Assembly (NCBI GenBank): GCA_963752605.1
Contig: CAVVYW010000005.1
Location: forward strand, 930,001-994,000
Source of the DNA: CAVVYW01 sp963752605
GTDB lineage: Bacteria; Actinomycetota; Thermoleophilia; Solirubrobacterales; 70-9
Direction: 5' to 3'
DNA: 64,000 nt
Shown here in pieces: positions 33,517 to 42,233 of this stretch. The position numbers and the translations under genes are program-made. The number at the start of each line of letters is the position of its first letter. Position 1 is the stretch's first letter. The notes under the pieces were generated by a model. That model was not told the origin of the DNA. It ran no database searches and saw nothing but the letters and a program-made list of their open reading frames with translations.

Positions 33517-34311
33517 CTAAGTAGCGGCCTCGTCTATACGGGCCGTGCCGCCGAGGTAGAGCTCCGCGACCTTCGGGTCCTCGAGTAGCTCCTTGCCCGG
33601 CCCCTCGAAGCGGTTCTGCCCGAGGTCCAGGACGTAGCCGCGGTCGGACATGTTCAGGGCGCGCCGCGCGTTCTGCTCGACCATCACGATCGTGACGCCG
33701 TGGTTGTTGATCTCCTCGACCTTGGCGAAGATCGCCTCGACGAACGCGGGTGCCAGGCCGGCGGACGGCTCGTCGAGGAGCAGCACCTCCGGCTCGGGCA
33801 TCAGCGCCCGCGCCATCGCCAGCATCTGGCGCTCGCCGCCGCTCATCGTCCCGGCGTCCTGCGCGCGCCGCTCGCCGAGGCGCGGGAAGAGCTCGTACAT
33901 GACCGCCATCCGCTCCTTCGCCCTGCCCGACTCCAGAGCCCCCATCTCGAGGTTCTCGTCCACCGTGAGGCTCTGGAAGACGTTGTCCAGCTGCGGCACG
34001 TAGCTCATGCCCCGCCGGGTGATCGAATGCGGCGCCAGGCCGGTCAGGTTCTCCCCCCGGAGCAAGACTCGCCCCTTCCGGGGGGGCAGCAGGCCGAAGA
34101 TCGACTTGATCAGGGTGGACTTGCCGGCCCCGTTCGGTCCGATCACCGTGACGATCTCCCCGTCATTCACGGTGATCGAGACGTCTGTGAGGATGTCCAC
34201 CTCCGGCACGTAGCCGGCCACCAGGCCCTCGGTGGTGAGGACCGCTCCGTTGGTGCGAGGGGGCTCCGCAGGCGAAGCCGAGGAGCCACCCGTTTCATGC
34301 TGGTCGCTCAT
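33517..34311 (-). CDS. livF: Branched-chain amino-acid ABC transporter ATPase LivF
   Basis: 264 residues. Walker A VIGPNGAGKSTLIKSIFG, the LivF-type SITRRGMSYVPQLDNVF Q-loop region, signature TMSGGERQMLAMARALM, Walker B VLLLDEPSAGLAP and H-loop VTIVMVEQNARRAL. The N-terminal 28 residues are a low-complexity extension (HETGGSSASPAEPPR) absent from most LivF. Last gene of livHMGF; the ATG overlaps the livG stop by 4 bp. Confidence 0.94.
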   Translation of the reverse strand: MSDQHETGGSSASPAEPPRTNGAVLTTEGLVAGYVPEVDILTDVSITVNDGEIVTVIGPNGAGKSTLIKSIFGLLPPRKGRVLLRGENLTGLAPHSITRRGMSYVPQLDNVFQSLTVDENLEMGALESGRAKERMAVMYELFPRLGERRAQDAGTMSGGERQMLAMARALMPEPEVLLLDEPSAGLAPAFVEAIFAKVEEINNHGVTIVMVEQNARRALNMSDRGYVLDLGQNRFEGPGKELLEDPKVAELYLGGTARIDEAAT

Positions 34312-35123
34312 TCCGGGCTCTCCCCCACGCTGTCGGTGAATGTCTCCCCGAGGTAGGCGTCGATCACCCTCTTGTCGTTCTTCACCTCGTGCGGCTCGCC
34401 CTCGGCGATCACCTTCCCCTCCGCCATCACGACCACTCGGTCGGAGTTGTTCATGACCACCTCCATGTCGTGCTCGATGAACAGGAAGGTGACCCCCTCC
34501 TCCCTCCTCAGGCGCTCCATGTGGTCGAGCAGCCTGCGGCCGAGGGTCGGGTTGATCCCGGCCATCGGCTCGTCCAGCAGCAGGAGCCTCGGCCGCGCCA
34601 TCAGCGCCCGGGCCAGCTCGAGCAGCTTGCGCTGCCCGCCGGAGAGGGTGCCCGCATAGTCGTCGGCCAGCTTCGTCAGGTTGAAGACCTCGAGCAGCTC
34701 CATCGCCTGCTCCCTCACCTCCCGCTCCCGCGCATGGACCGCGCGGGGCCGGAAGACCAGGTTCCGGAAGCGCTCGCCGGGCTGGTCGGGCGCCGCGAGC
34801 ATCATGTTGTCGATCACGGGCATCGCCGCCAGCGCCTTGGTGATCTGGAAGGTGCGGACCATGCCCTTTCGTGCAACCTCGTAGGGGGCATCGCCGAGGA
34901 TCTCCTCGCCGTCGAACGTGACCGAGCCGCGGTCGCCGCCGTAGAAGCCGGTGACGACGTTGAACAGGGTCGTCTTCCCGGCCCCGTTGGGGCCGATCAG
35001 CGCCGTGATCGTCCTCGGCGCCACCTCGAAGCTGGCGCCCGCCACGGCCTGGATCCCTCCGAAGCGCTTGAAGACGTCCTCGACGTCGAGGAGCGCCTTG
35101 CCGTTGGTTCCGTTATTCGCCAA
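34308..35123 (-). CDS. livG: Branched-chain amino-acid ABC transporter ATPase LivG
   Basis: 271 residues. Walker A LIGPNGAGKTTLFNVVTG, Q-loop region GMVRTFQITKALA, signature TLSGGQRKLLELARALM, Walker B LLLDEPMAGINP, H-loop FLFIEHDMEVVMNNSDRVVV, and the LivG-type C-terminus EVKNDKRVIDAYLGE. It overlaps the end of livM by 11 bp and the livF start by 4 bp. Confidence 0.95.
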   Translation of the reverse strand: MANNGTNGKALLDVEDVFKRFGGIQAVAGASFEVAPRTITALIGPNGAGKTTLFNVVTGFYGGDRGSVTFDGEEILGDAPYEVARKGMVRTFQITKALAAMPVIDNMMLAAPDQPGERFRNLVFRPRAVHAREREVREQAMELLEVFNLTKLADDYAGTLSGGQRKLLELARALMARPRLLLLDEPMAGINPTLGRRLLDHMERLRREEGVTFLFIEHDMEVVMNNSDRVVVMAEGKVIAEGEPHEVKNDKRVIDAYLGETFTDSVGESPE

Positions 35124-36123
35124 GCACCATCTCCTGGCGCTTGCCGAACAGGCCCTGCGGCCGGAACGCCATCAGGCCGATCAGCATCAGCCCCGTGATC
35201 GCGAGCCGCAGGGCCGCGATCCGGGTCTCGGTGAAGGGCGGATCCGGCAGGTCGATGTACCGGGTCGCCTCGAGCGTGAACCAGAACAGGACCGCGCCGA
35301 ACGCGACGCCCCTGTAGTTGGCGAGGCCCCCGAGGATCAGCACGCTGTAGGCGAAGAATGTGACCAGCGGCTCGTAGTCCTGCGGGTGGATCGTGGCGAG
35401 GAAGATCGCGAGGAAGAAGCCGCCCATAGCCCCCAGCAGGGCCGAGATCGCGAGCGACTGGAGCTTGAACAGGAGGGTGTTCTTGCCCAGGGCGAGGGCC
35501 GCGTCCTCGTCCTCCCGGATCGCCCGGAGCACTCGCCCCCACGGCTGCCGCTGGATGTAGCTGAGGGCCACCGTCGCGAGCACGACGGTGACGGCAAGGA
35601 CCAGGAAGAGCGGGAACAGCGTGGAGGGGTCAGACCAGAAGTTGGAGGCGAAGTCGTTGATCGAATCCGAGACGTCGCGCCACTGGTCCGGATAGCAGCG
35701 GGAGGCGTCGTCCTCGTCGCAGAAGAGCCCCTGGTTGCCTCCGGTGAGCTCGCGGGCGTTCTGGGCGAACAGCCGCACGACCTCGGCCATCGCGATCGTC
35801 GCGATCGCGAAGTAGTCGGCCCTGAGCCGCAGCGCGGGCAGCCCGATCAGGACGCCGAACAGCATCGTGATGAGGATCGAGACGGGGAGCGCCAGCCAGA
35901 GGCTGAAGCCTCCCTTGAGGACCAGAATCACCATCGTGTAGCCGCCGACCGCCATGAAGGCCGCCTGGCCGAAGTTGACGATCCCCGTGAAGCCGGTGTT
36001 GAGCTGCAGACCGAGGGCGACGATCGCGTAGATGCCGGCGAGGACCCCGACCCTGATCCAGAAGTCGGCCTCGGTCAGGAAGGAGAACTCGATCGCGAGC
36101 GGGAGGGTGAATGGAAGATCCAT
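35113..36123 (-). CDS. livM: Branched-chain amino-acid ABC transporter permease LivM
   Basis: 336 residues with about nine membrane helices. LivM markers: GIYAIVALGLQLNTGFTGIVNFGQAAFMAVG near the start, the conserved LPALRLRADYFAIATIAMAE, and the cytoplasmic EAA-like loop PWGRVLRAIREDEDAA. A hydrophilic extracytoplasmic insert with two cysteines (FCDEDDASRCYPD) is also visible. The ATG at 36123 gives the usual start; the longer frame is antisense noise over livH. Only 2 bp separate it from the livH stop. Confidence 0.94.
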   Translation of the reverse strand: MDLPFTLPLAIEFSFLTEADFWIRVGVLAGIYAIVALGLQLNTGFTGIVNFGQAAFMAVGGYTMVILVLKGGFSLWLALPVSILITMLFGVLIGLPALRLRADYFAIATIAMAEVVRLFAQNARELTGGNQGLFCDEDDASRCYPDQWRDVSDSINDFASNFWSDPSTLFPLFLVLAVTVVLATVALSYIQRQPWGRVLRAIREDEDAALALGKNTLLFKLQSLAISALLGAMGGFFLAIFLATIHPQDYEPLVTFFAYSVLILGGLANYRGVAFGAVLFWFTLEATRYIDLPDPPFTETRIAALRLAITGLMLIGLMAFRPQGLFGKRQEMVLGE

Positions 36124-36125
36124 GC

Positions 36126-37136
36126 TCAGACGGCCTTCGCCTTCCCGAAGATCCCCTGCGGCCGGATGATCAGCACCAGGATCAGGACGATGAATCCGAC
36201 CGCCGTCTTCCAGCGGGCATCGATGATCAGCGTGGACCACTCCGTCATCACGCCCAGGACCATGCCCGCCGCCAGCGCGCCGAAGGCGTCCCCGATCCCG
36301 CCGAGGATGACCGCGGCGAAGATCGGCAGCAGCAGCTCGAAGCCCAGCTCCGGCCGCAGGTTGGTGATCGCTCCGGCCATCACGCCCGCGAGGCCCGCGA
36401 GCGCACCGGCGAAGATCCACGTGTAGAGGATCACCCGCTTCGTGTCGATGCCCGCGGTCTCGGCCAGATCAAGGTCGTCGGAGAGGGCCCGCATCCGCTT
36501 GCCCAGCAGGGTGAATCGAAGCATCAGCCCCGTCGCGACTAGTACGGCCACGCCGACGATCACCACGATCAGCTCCGTCTGTCCGATGCGGAGGCCGAAC
36601 AGCTCGGCCGAGTCCTCCGTGTTCACGTCGAGGGTGAGGATTTCGGTGCTCCAGAACCACTGGACGATCGCGCGGAGCAGGAAGGCCAGGCCGATCGACA
36701 TCAGGATCAGCTGCAGGAAGCCGGCGTGCTTGGCCCGCATCGGGCCCCAGAGCAGCCGCTCCGTCAGGAGCCCGAGCAGCGCCGTCATGATCATCGCCCA
36801 GAAGACGGCCACCACCAGCGGCGCGCCCCAGGTGACGTTGACCAGGTACGCCATGTAGGCGCCGAAGGTGAGGAAGTCGCCGTGGGCGAAGTTGACCAGC
36901 CTGAGGATCCCGTAGACGAGCGTGAGGCCGACGGCGCCGAGCGCGTAGATCGCGCCGAGCGAGAGGCCGTTGAGGCCCGTCTGCGCGACGTCGTGCAGGC
37001 CGTGGCCGGCGACCAGGGCGATGAAGATCGCCAGGATCACCAGGGCGCCGCCGAGCGCCGGCTGGCGATTCAGTCTCTCCTGGATCCTCCCGCGGAGTGC
37101 GAGCGGCTCCGCCTCGGTCATCTGACCGGCCTCCAT
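36126..37136 (-). CDS. livH: Branched-chain amino-acid ABC transporter permease LivH
   Basis: 336 residues with about eight membrane helices. LivH markers: LNGLSLGAIYALGAVGLTLV, YGILRLVNFAHGDFLTFGAYM, RMRALSDDLDLAETAGID (EAA-like loop) and ILGGIGDAFGALAAGMVLG. First gene of the operon livH-livM-livG-livF. Two nearby starts are possible, 37136 and an in-frame ATG at 37121. Confidence 0.94.
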   Translation of the reverse strand: MEAGQMTEAEPLALRGRIQERLNRQPALGGALVILAIFIALVAGHGLHDVAQTGLNGLSLGAIYALGAVGLTLVYGILRLVNFAHGDFLTFGAYMAYLVNVTWGAPLVVAVFWAMIMTALLGLLTERLLWGPMRAKHAGFLQLILMSIGLAFLLRAIVQWFWSTEILTLDVNTEDSAELFGLRIGQTELIVVIVGVAVLVATGLMLRFTLLGKRMRALSDDLDLAETAGIDTKRVILYTWIFAGALAGLAGVMAGAITNLRPELGFELLLPIFAAVILGGIGDAFGALAAGMVLGVMTEWSTLIIDARWKTAVGFIVLILVLIIRPQGIFGKAKAV

Positions 37137-37221
37137 CAGCCGCCCATTCCTATCTCATTCGGAGTTTGCAGGGATCACGGCCCCTCCTCCATACCCGTCG
37201 CGGGGGCCCCTCACGCCTCCC

Positions 37222-39199
37222 CTATTTCACGAGGCGCACCTCCAGCGGCGGCGCCGCGATCGCGCCGGCGCCGCCGGCCAGCGCGAGCACCCGAGCGACG
37301 TAGGCGCGGGTCTCCGGGTACGGCGGGATGCAGGAGCAGCCGGCGACCGCGCCGGGGCCCGCGTTGTAGGCCGCCAGCGCGAGCGGCACCGAGCGGAACT
37401 GGCGGAGCAGGTCGGACATCAGGTGCGCCTGGGCGTCGATGGCCGCGACCGGGTCGAAGGGGTCTCGCAGCCCGTAGGACGCGGCCGTGCCGGGCATGAA
37501 CTGTGCGATCCCGAGCGCCCCGGCCGGCGAGACCGCGCGCGGGTCGAAGCCGGACTCGGCCATCAGCTGGGCGGCGAGCAGCCCGGCCGAGACATTCCAG
37601 CGCCCGGCGGAGCGAAGCAGCGGCTCCCGGTAGCGCGCGGGGACGAACGCGGGCAGCGCCGCGCCCGATGCGGAGCCGTCCGGATCGGGCGCCAACCGCC
37701 CCAGGCCACCCCTGTTCCCGGCGGCGGAGCAGGGCGGCGGCCCGGCGACGAAGCCGTAGTGCCAGGCCTCCCACGAGTACCGCTGGATGAAGCCGAAGCG
37801 CCGAGCGTTGGCGGCGAGCCACGAATAGGCCGACGATGGGCCGAGGTCGAGCTCGGTCGCGCAGCGATGCAGCGAGCGGCCCGGCGGGGCGACCCAGGTG
37901 GGATCGGGATGCCGCTCCCAGAGCTCAGCCTGCTCGGCGTCGGACCGGAAGCCCGAGCTGACCACGAGCGTATGGCCGGCCTGCCGAGCGGCGGCGGCCA
38001 TCCGGTCGAAGGCGGCCGCCACGTCCGGGCGCATGCCCTCGCCGTTCCGGTAGGCCAGCGGCCCGGAGTAGCCGCCCCCGCTCGCCTGGGCGGGCATCCC
38101 CGACCAGCTTCCCGCCGGCGGGGACGCCTCCGCGACGGCCGTCGCCTCGACCTCGATCGGCTCTCGCCTGGCGCCCTCGAGCCGCTGCCCTCCGGGCAGC
38201 TCGGCGGGATCGATCTCCGCCTCGATGCGGGCGCGCGCCCGCAGCGGCGGCTGGGCGCCCGCGTCCGGAAACGCCAACCCGCAGGCGCCCCGGGTCCACC
38301 CCGTTGCGCCGCGCCGCCTCCTCCGCCGCGGCCTGGGCGCGCGCGAAGTAGAGGGCGCGCGAGAGGTGGCTCGGGTTGGGCGCTCCGCTCGGAAGCCGAG
38401 CGGGCTCCAGCAGCCGCGAGACGTCGTCGCGCATGCTCCGCGCGGCCGAGAGGGCCGCCAGGTCGGCCGCCCTCTGCGCGCGGCCCTTTCCGGTGACGGC
38501 GCCGACGATCGCGGCGAGCAGCAGCGCCGTGATGATCAGCGCCGCTCCCGCCCCGAGCACCGCGGGCAGAGCCTGCCCGCGCTCCCCGTCGCGATCCGCG
38601 GGCTGTGAGCCCAGCCCGAGCAAGCGCCGGGCGATTCGAGCCGCGCTGGCGGAGCTTCGGCCACCGGAGGGCACCCCCGCCAGGGCCCTCCGCGCCGCGA
38701 GCGCGGTCGGCGCAGTCGTCGCCACCTGCGCCCTCAGGCCGCGGCTGGCGAGCTCGCTCGTTCCCAGCGCAGCGAGGGAGCGCTGGCGCGGCAGCTCCAC
38801 GATGAGACACCCGCCCACCGCTCCCAGCCGCGCGGACTCCAGAGCGGGCACCCAGAGCGCGCCCGGCACCTGCACGACTACAACCTCCGCTCCCGCCTCG
38901 GCGAGGGCGTCGCCGAGCTCCTCGATCGGATCGCCCTCCTCGCCCGTCAGCGCGAAATGGCACAGATGCCCGCGCGCGGAGCCGCGTCGGCCGGCGGCAC
39001 GAAGCACATCCTCGAGCCGGCGGGCAGCGGGCGAGGCCAGCAGGGTCGTCGAGCGCCGCCGCGCCTCCGGCCCGAGCTCCGCCAGCAGGGTCGGGGCGCC
39101 GCCCGAGGCGCCGACCTCGGCGGCGATGGCGGCGGCGAGTGCGAGGCTGGAGCGCCGCTCCGGCCCGGTCACCAGCAGGGACGAGGCGCTCTTGCTCAT
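37222..39199 (-). CDS. TadG-like / M15 peptidase / lytic transglycosylase fusion (one apparent frameshift)
   Basis: About 658 residues after removing one extra T near 38270-38277. Residues 1-200 resemble a TadZ/ATPase-like Rossmann domain without a clear Walker A motif. Residues about 205-300 are TadG-like (GERGQALPAVLGAGAALI, a membrane helix, AQRAADLAALSAARSM). After the frameshift the same TadG-type domain continues (FPDAGAQPPLRARARIEAEI). Then a VanY-like M15 peptidase follows (VVSSGFRSDAEQAELW, HRCATELDLG, EAWHYGFV; zinc ligands His, Asp, His). Last is an SLT domain (LLAAQLMAESGFDPRAVSPA, ALGIAQFMPGTAASYG, AYNAGPG). A wall-remodelling protein linked to pilus-like genes. Starts inside the upstream TadE stop. 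Confidence 0.75.
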
Positions 39200-39540
39200 C
39201 CCCCTCCCCCGGGCGACCGGGCCCATGCCTCAGAGGTGACGGTCAGGCGTTCGGCGACCGATGCGAGCGGCGAAGGCGGCCGCAGCTCCACTCGCACAGC
39301 GCCTTCCCCGGCGGTCACTGTCGCCCTCCCCCGCGCCCACGCAGGCAGGGCCTCACGCGCCGCGGCGGCCGCGTCCTGCCCGGTTGCGCCGGCGATCGCG
39401 CCGGCCTCCGCAGCGCCGTCGGCGATCGTCAGCGAGTACCCCGTCAGCATGAGCTGCACCGCGATCAGGGCAGCGAGTCCGAGGGCGGGCAGGCCCGCGA
39501 GGAGCTCGACCGACGCCTGGGCTCTCTCAGCGTCCGGCAT
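39196..39540 (-). CDS. TadE-like pseudopilin protein
   Basis: 114 residues. A short basic/acidic N-terminus ends in RAQASVELLAGLPALGLAAL, which is the TadE signature (GQASVEL before one membrane helix, residues 14-36). The rest is a small extracytoplasmic domain with IADGAAEAGAIAGATG, matching the helix after the membrane segment in TadE/TadF proteins. It overlaps the upstream TadE-like gene by 14 bp and the downstream fusion gene by 4 bp. Probably part of a Flp/Tad-like surface apparatus whose ATPase and prepilin genes are not in the window. Confidence 0.8.
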   Translation of the reverse strand: MPDAERAQASVELLAGLPALGLAALIAVQLMLTGYSLTIADGAAEAGAIAGATGQDAAAAAREALPAWARGRATVTAGEGAVRVELRPPSPLASVAERLTVTSEAWARSPGGGG

Positions 39541-39877
39541 CGAGCGTCGAGGCGGCGGTCACCGCCGGCAACTCGGCCCCGGGCGCCAGCCGGGGCACCC
39601 CCACCCTGACGCGAACTCCACTCCGGGAGCGAATGTCGGCGCCCTCGCGGAGGCCGCCGGGGAGCGCCCCCCGGGCGACTTCCTCGCCGTCGGAGCCGAC
39701 GTGCTCGGCACGGGCGCCGGCGCGCGCCGCGTTACCCGCCGTCCACAGCGCCCAGCCGGCCGCCACCGCCTGCGCGGCGATCAGCACGCAGACGATCAGC
39801 GCGGGAAGCACCGCGAGCAGCTCGACCGACGCCTGCCCCTGCTCCCGGTATCCCAGGTCTCGGCCTCCGGCACCCAT
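39527..39877 (-). CDS. TadE-like pseudopilin protein (second copy)
   Basis: 116 residues, paralogous to the next gene. The signature is REQGQASVELLAVLPALIV, followed by one membrane helix (residues 18-43) and the GNAARAGARAEHVGSDGEE helix. The C-terminal strand region is VRVRVGVPRLAPGAELPAV. First gene of a three-gene set TadE-TadE-(TadG/M15/SLT). Start taken as the ATG at 39877. Confidence 0.8.
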   Translation of the reverse strand: MGAGGRDLGYREQGQASVELLAVLPALIVCVLIAAQAVAAGWALWTAGNAARAGARAEHVGSDGEEVARGALPGGLREGADIRSRSGVRVRVGVPRLAPGAELPAVTAASTLDAGR

Positions 39878-39932
39878 GGCGCGAAGCTAGAGGCGGTCGG
39901 CGCGCGAGACGCGCGCTGAATGTGGCGACTCG

Positions 39933-40283
39933 CTAGCTGTAGCGGGTGGCGTCCCGCACGACGATCACGATCGCGGCAACGGCCGCCGCCATCAGTGCAA
40001 GCCAGACCAGGATCCCCGCGCCGCCACTGAACTCCTCGTAGCCGACGATCAGGAGGACCATCGCCCCGACAGCGCCGAACAGGATCGCCCTGCGGCCGTC
40101 GCTCATCGTCGCCAGGGTGAACTGCTGGTCCCGGTAGAGCCGGTAGACGAACCAGGCGATCGCCCCGAGGAAGGCGATCGAGATCGCGACCAGGATCGTC
40201 TCCGCGGTCGCCTCCCCCCCGGGGACGGCGGCGACTGCGAGGGCGAGCAGCAGGATGATCGCGACGTTCCGGGCGGTCTGCAT
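39933..40283 (-). CDS. Small membrane protein of unknown function
   Basis: 116 residues with four predicted membrane helices (residues about 5-23, 27-48, 66-83, 88-108) and the loop RLYRDQQFTLATMSDGRRAI between the second and third. This pattern recurs in small actinobacterial proteins, but I know no function. It is divergent from the HD-domain gene across a 148-bp region holding two palindromic boxes and convergent with nothing. The TadE gene starts 55 bp downstream. Confidence 0.75.
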   Translation of the reverse strand: MQTARNVAIILLLALAVAAVPGGEATAETILVAISIAFLGAIAWFVYRLYRDQQFTLATMSDGRRAILFGAVGAMVLLIVGYEEFSGGAGILVWLALMAAAVAAIVIVVRDATRYS

Positions 40284-40359
40284 CGGTGCTGCGATTCTAC
40301 GGCGGCGCGAGCCGGACCCGCTGGTGACTCCGATGTAAATGCGTTGTCAATCAGAAGAT

Positions 40360-40394
40360 CGCAATTTGCGAGTTTCAGTCGGGCGCAAATTGCG
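40360..40394. promoter_or_regulatory. Twin palindromic operator candidate
   Basis: Two copies of the 11-base palindrome CGCAA-N-TTGCG: CGCAATTTGCG (40360-40370) and CGCAAATTGCG (40384-40394), centres 24 bp apart. They lie in the divergent region, 38 bases upstream of the HD-protein ATG at 40432. The spacing fits a dimeric regulator bound at two sites on about the same face of the helix. Confidence 0.6.
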
Positions 40395-40431
40395 GTTTGG
40401 GCGTATCGTCGTTAGCGTCTCTCCGGCTCAG

Positions 40432-41031
40432 ATGGCAGACACCTCGACACGACTCGAACCAAGGAGCGATTCGGAGGTGGCTGCGGCCGCGCTCCGCTTC
40501 GCCCGGCGCGCGCACCTCGGGCAGCACCGGAAGCAGACCCACGAGCAGTTCGTCGAGCATCCGATCGCGGTCGCGCGGCTGCTCGCGGACGCCGGCTTCG
40601 ATGACGAGGTGATCGTCGCCGCCTACCTCCACGACGTCGTCGAGAAGACCGAGATCGAGCTCCCGGAGATCCGGAAGCGATTCGGCCCGGACGTGGCGGA
40701 GATGATCGACTCCCTCAGCGAGGACGACGAGATCGAGGGGTACGCCGCTCGAAAGCGGGCGCTTCGGCGCCGCGTCCTCGGCAACGGCCGCAACTCGATC
40801 CTGATCTACGCCGCCGACCGGGTCGCCAACATGCGCGACTGGCGCAAGGTGCCGGCCGAGGACCGCGAAGAGGTCGGCCGCCGGCTCGACACCACGCTCG
40901 ACGAGCGGCTCCTGCTCTGGGGCGAGGACCTCGAGGAATTGACAGAGCTCGACCCGGAGCTTCCGTTCCTGGCGGAAATCGAGCTGGAGCTCCGCGCGCT
41001 GCGGGCGGAAGCTCCCTCACGCACCGCCTAG
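40432..41031 (+). CDS. Small alarmone-hydrolase-like HD protein
   Basis: 199 residues. The pattern RRAHLGQHRKQTHEQFVEHP, then VAAYLHDVVEKTEIELPEI and the late YAADRVANMRD, is the hydrolase half of RelA/SpoT and stand-alone MESH1-type enzymes. His43 and the HD pair (67-68) should bind Mn2+. No synthetase domain is present, so it would only degrade (p)ppGpp or a related nucleotide. The ATG at 40432 is used; the open frame runs further upstream through the operator. It ends 4 bp before the stop of the convergent DUF6328 gene. Confidence 0.8.
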   Translation: MADTSTRLEPRSDSEVAAAALRFARRAHLGQHRKQTHEQFVEHPIAVARLLADAGFDDEVIVAAYLHDVVEKTEIELPEIRKRFGPDVAEMIDSLSEDDEIEGYAARKRALRRRVLGNGRNSILIYAADRVANMRDWRKVPAEDREEVGRRLDTTLDERLLLWGEDLEELTELDPELPFLAEIELELRALRAEAPSRTA

Positions 41032-41035
41032 GGAC

Positions 41036-41554
41036 TCAGCGCTCGGACTCAGCCAGCTCCGCCCGCCGCAGCAGCGGCAGCACGACCCACAGGACCACGA
41101 AGAAGAGCCCGGCCACGACGGTAAAGATCACCGCCTGGGCACCCTGGAAGAGGAAATCCGCGATCAGCAGCACCGCCCCGGTGATCGCGACCGCTAGGAC
41201 CATCAGCCCGGCGATCGCAAGCCGGTTCGAGATCGTCACCAGATGCTCCTTATCCCGCTGGCGGAAGAGCAAGCGGTGGTACGCAGTCGGGGCGATCAGC
41301 AGCGCGGTAGAGAGCGCGGTCGCCATCAGGACCCCGAAGTAGAGATCGCGCTGGTCGCCATTCAGCTTGGTGAAGCCCTGGGCGAACGGCACGGTCAGCA
41401 GGAAGGCGAACAGGATCTGCACTCCCGGCAGGGCCACCCGCAGCTCCTGCAGGAGCTCGCCCAGGTTGCGGTCGGCGCGCTCCGCCTTCGTCTCGCGCCG
41501 GCGGGCGGGGGTGCTGCCCTTCGCCGATTGTTTGCTCTGCTGGGCCACGGCCAT
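41036..41554 (-). CDS. DUF6328-type four-helix membrane protein
   Basis: 172 residues. A basic disordered N-terminus (residues 1-30) is followed by a cytoplasmic helix NLGELLQELRVALPGVQILF and four membrane helices. The sequence LLQELRVALPGVQILFAFLL, the LLIAPTAYHRLLFRQRDKE loop and a C-terminal pair of helices match actinobacterial proteins annotated DUF6328. Function unknown. It is 32 bp downstream of the DUF47 gene on the same strand, so it may belong to the ppk1-DUF47 transcript. Confidence 0.75.
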   Translation of the reverse strand: MAVAQQSKQSAKGSTPARRRETKAERADRNLGELLQELRVALPGVQILFAFLLTVPFAQGFTKLNGDQRDLYFGVLMATALSTALLIAPTAYHRLLFRQRDKEHLVTISNRLAIAGLMVLAVAITGAVLLIADFLFQGAQAVIFTVVAGLFFVVLWVVLPLLRRAELAESER

Positions 41555-41586
41555 ACCCCTCTACCTGCTGGGGGCTCAGCCCAAAC

Positions 41587-42207
41587 TCAGGAGTGCTTGA
41601 CGGCGATCGCCTCGATCGTGTGCGCCGCGGTCTCCGTCGAGTCGATCGCCCGCTCGAGGAGGCCGAAGATGTCCTTCCACCGGATCACCACCATCGGGTC
41701 GATGCCTCCCTGGAACAGCGAGGCGAGAGCTTCGCGCCAGACCCGGTCCCCCTCGTTCTCGAGGCGGTGGATCTCGACCCAGTAGTGCTCGAGGCCCTTG
41801 AAGCCTCGGAGGTTCGTCAGGGCGCCTGAGACCTGCTCGCAGGATTGGGCGAGGATGTTGGCCAGCTCGTGCGCCTGCTCCATCGGCGCCTCGATCTTGA
41901 AGAGGCCCATGAAGTCGGCCGCCTCCTCGATGTCGTCCACGATGTCGTCGAGCTGGGTGGCGAGCGCGTAGACGTCTGCGCTCTCGAGACCGCGGACCGG
42001 CTCGACGTTGAGTCTCCGGACGATCTCCTGGGTGATCCGGTCGCCCTCCTGCTCGGCCTTGAGGATGTCGCGGACCACGCCCTTCTCCTCGGGCCAGACC
42101 TCGAACATGTGCTCGAGCAGCTTGGCCGCGCGGGTGATGTTCACTCCCGCCTCCGACAGGAGCTCGAAGAAGACCGCGTCCCTCGTTATGACTGACCGAA
42201 GAGGCAC
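41587..42207 (-). CDS. DUF47 / PhoU-related protein
   Basis: 206 residues, entirely helical with acidic metal-binding clusters typical of PhoU-like proteins: EGDRITQEIVRRLN, TQLDDIVDDIEEAADFMGL and HRLENEGDRVWREAL. DUF47 proteins usually accompany low-affinity Pit phosphate transporters and are thought to control them. No pit gene is in the window, but ppk1 is immediately upstream (26 bp), linking it to phosphate/polyphosphate physiology. Confidence 0.9.
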   Translation of the reverse strand: MPLRSVITRDAVFFELLSEAGVNITRAAKLLEHMFEVWPEEKGVVRDILKAEQEGDRITQEIVRRLNVEPVRGLESADVYALATQLDDIVDDIEEAADFMGLFKIEAPMEQAHELANILAQSCEQVSGALTNLRGFKGLEHYWVEIHRLENEGDRVWREALASLFQGGIDPMVVIRWKDIFGLLERAIDSTETAAHTIEAIAVKHS

Positions 42208-42233
42208 GAGCGCGCCAAGCTACCAGCGCGGGG

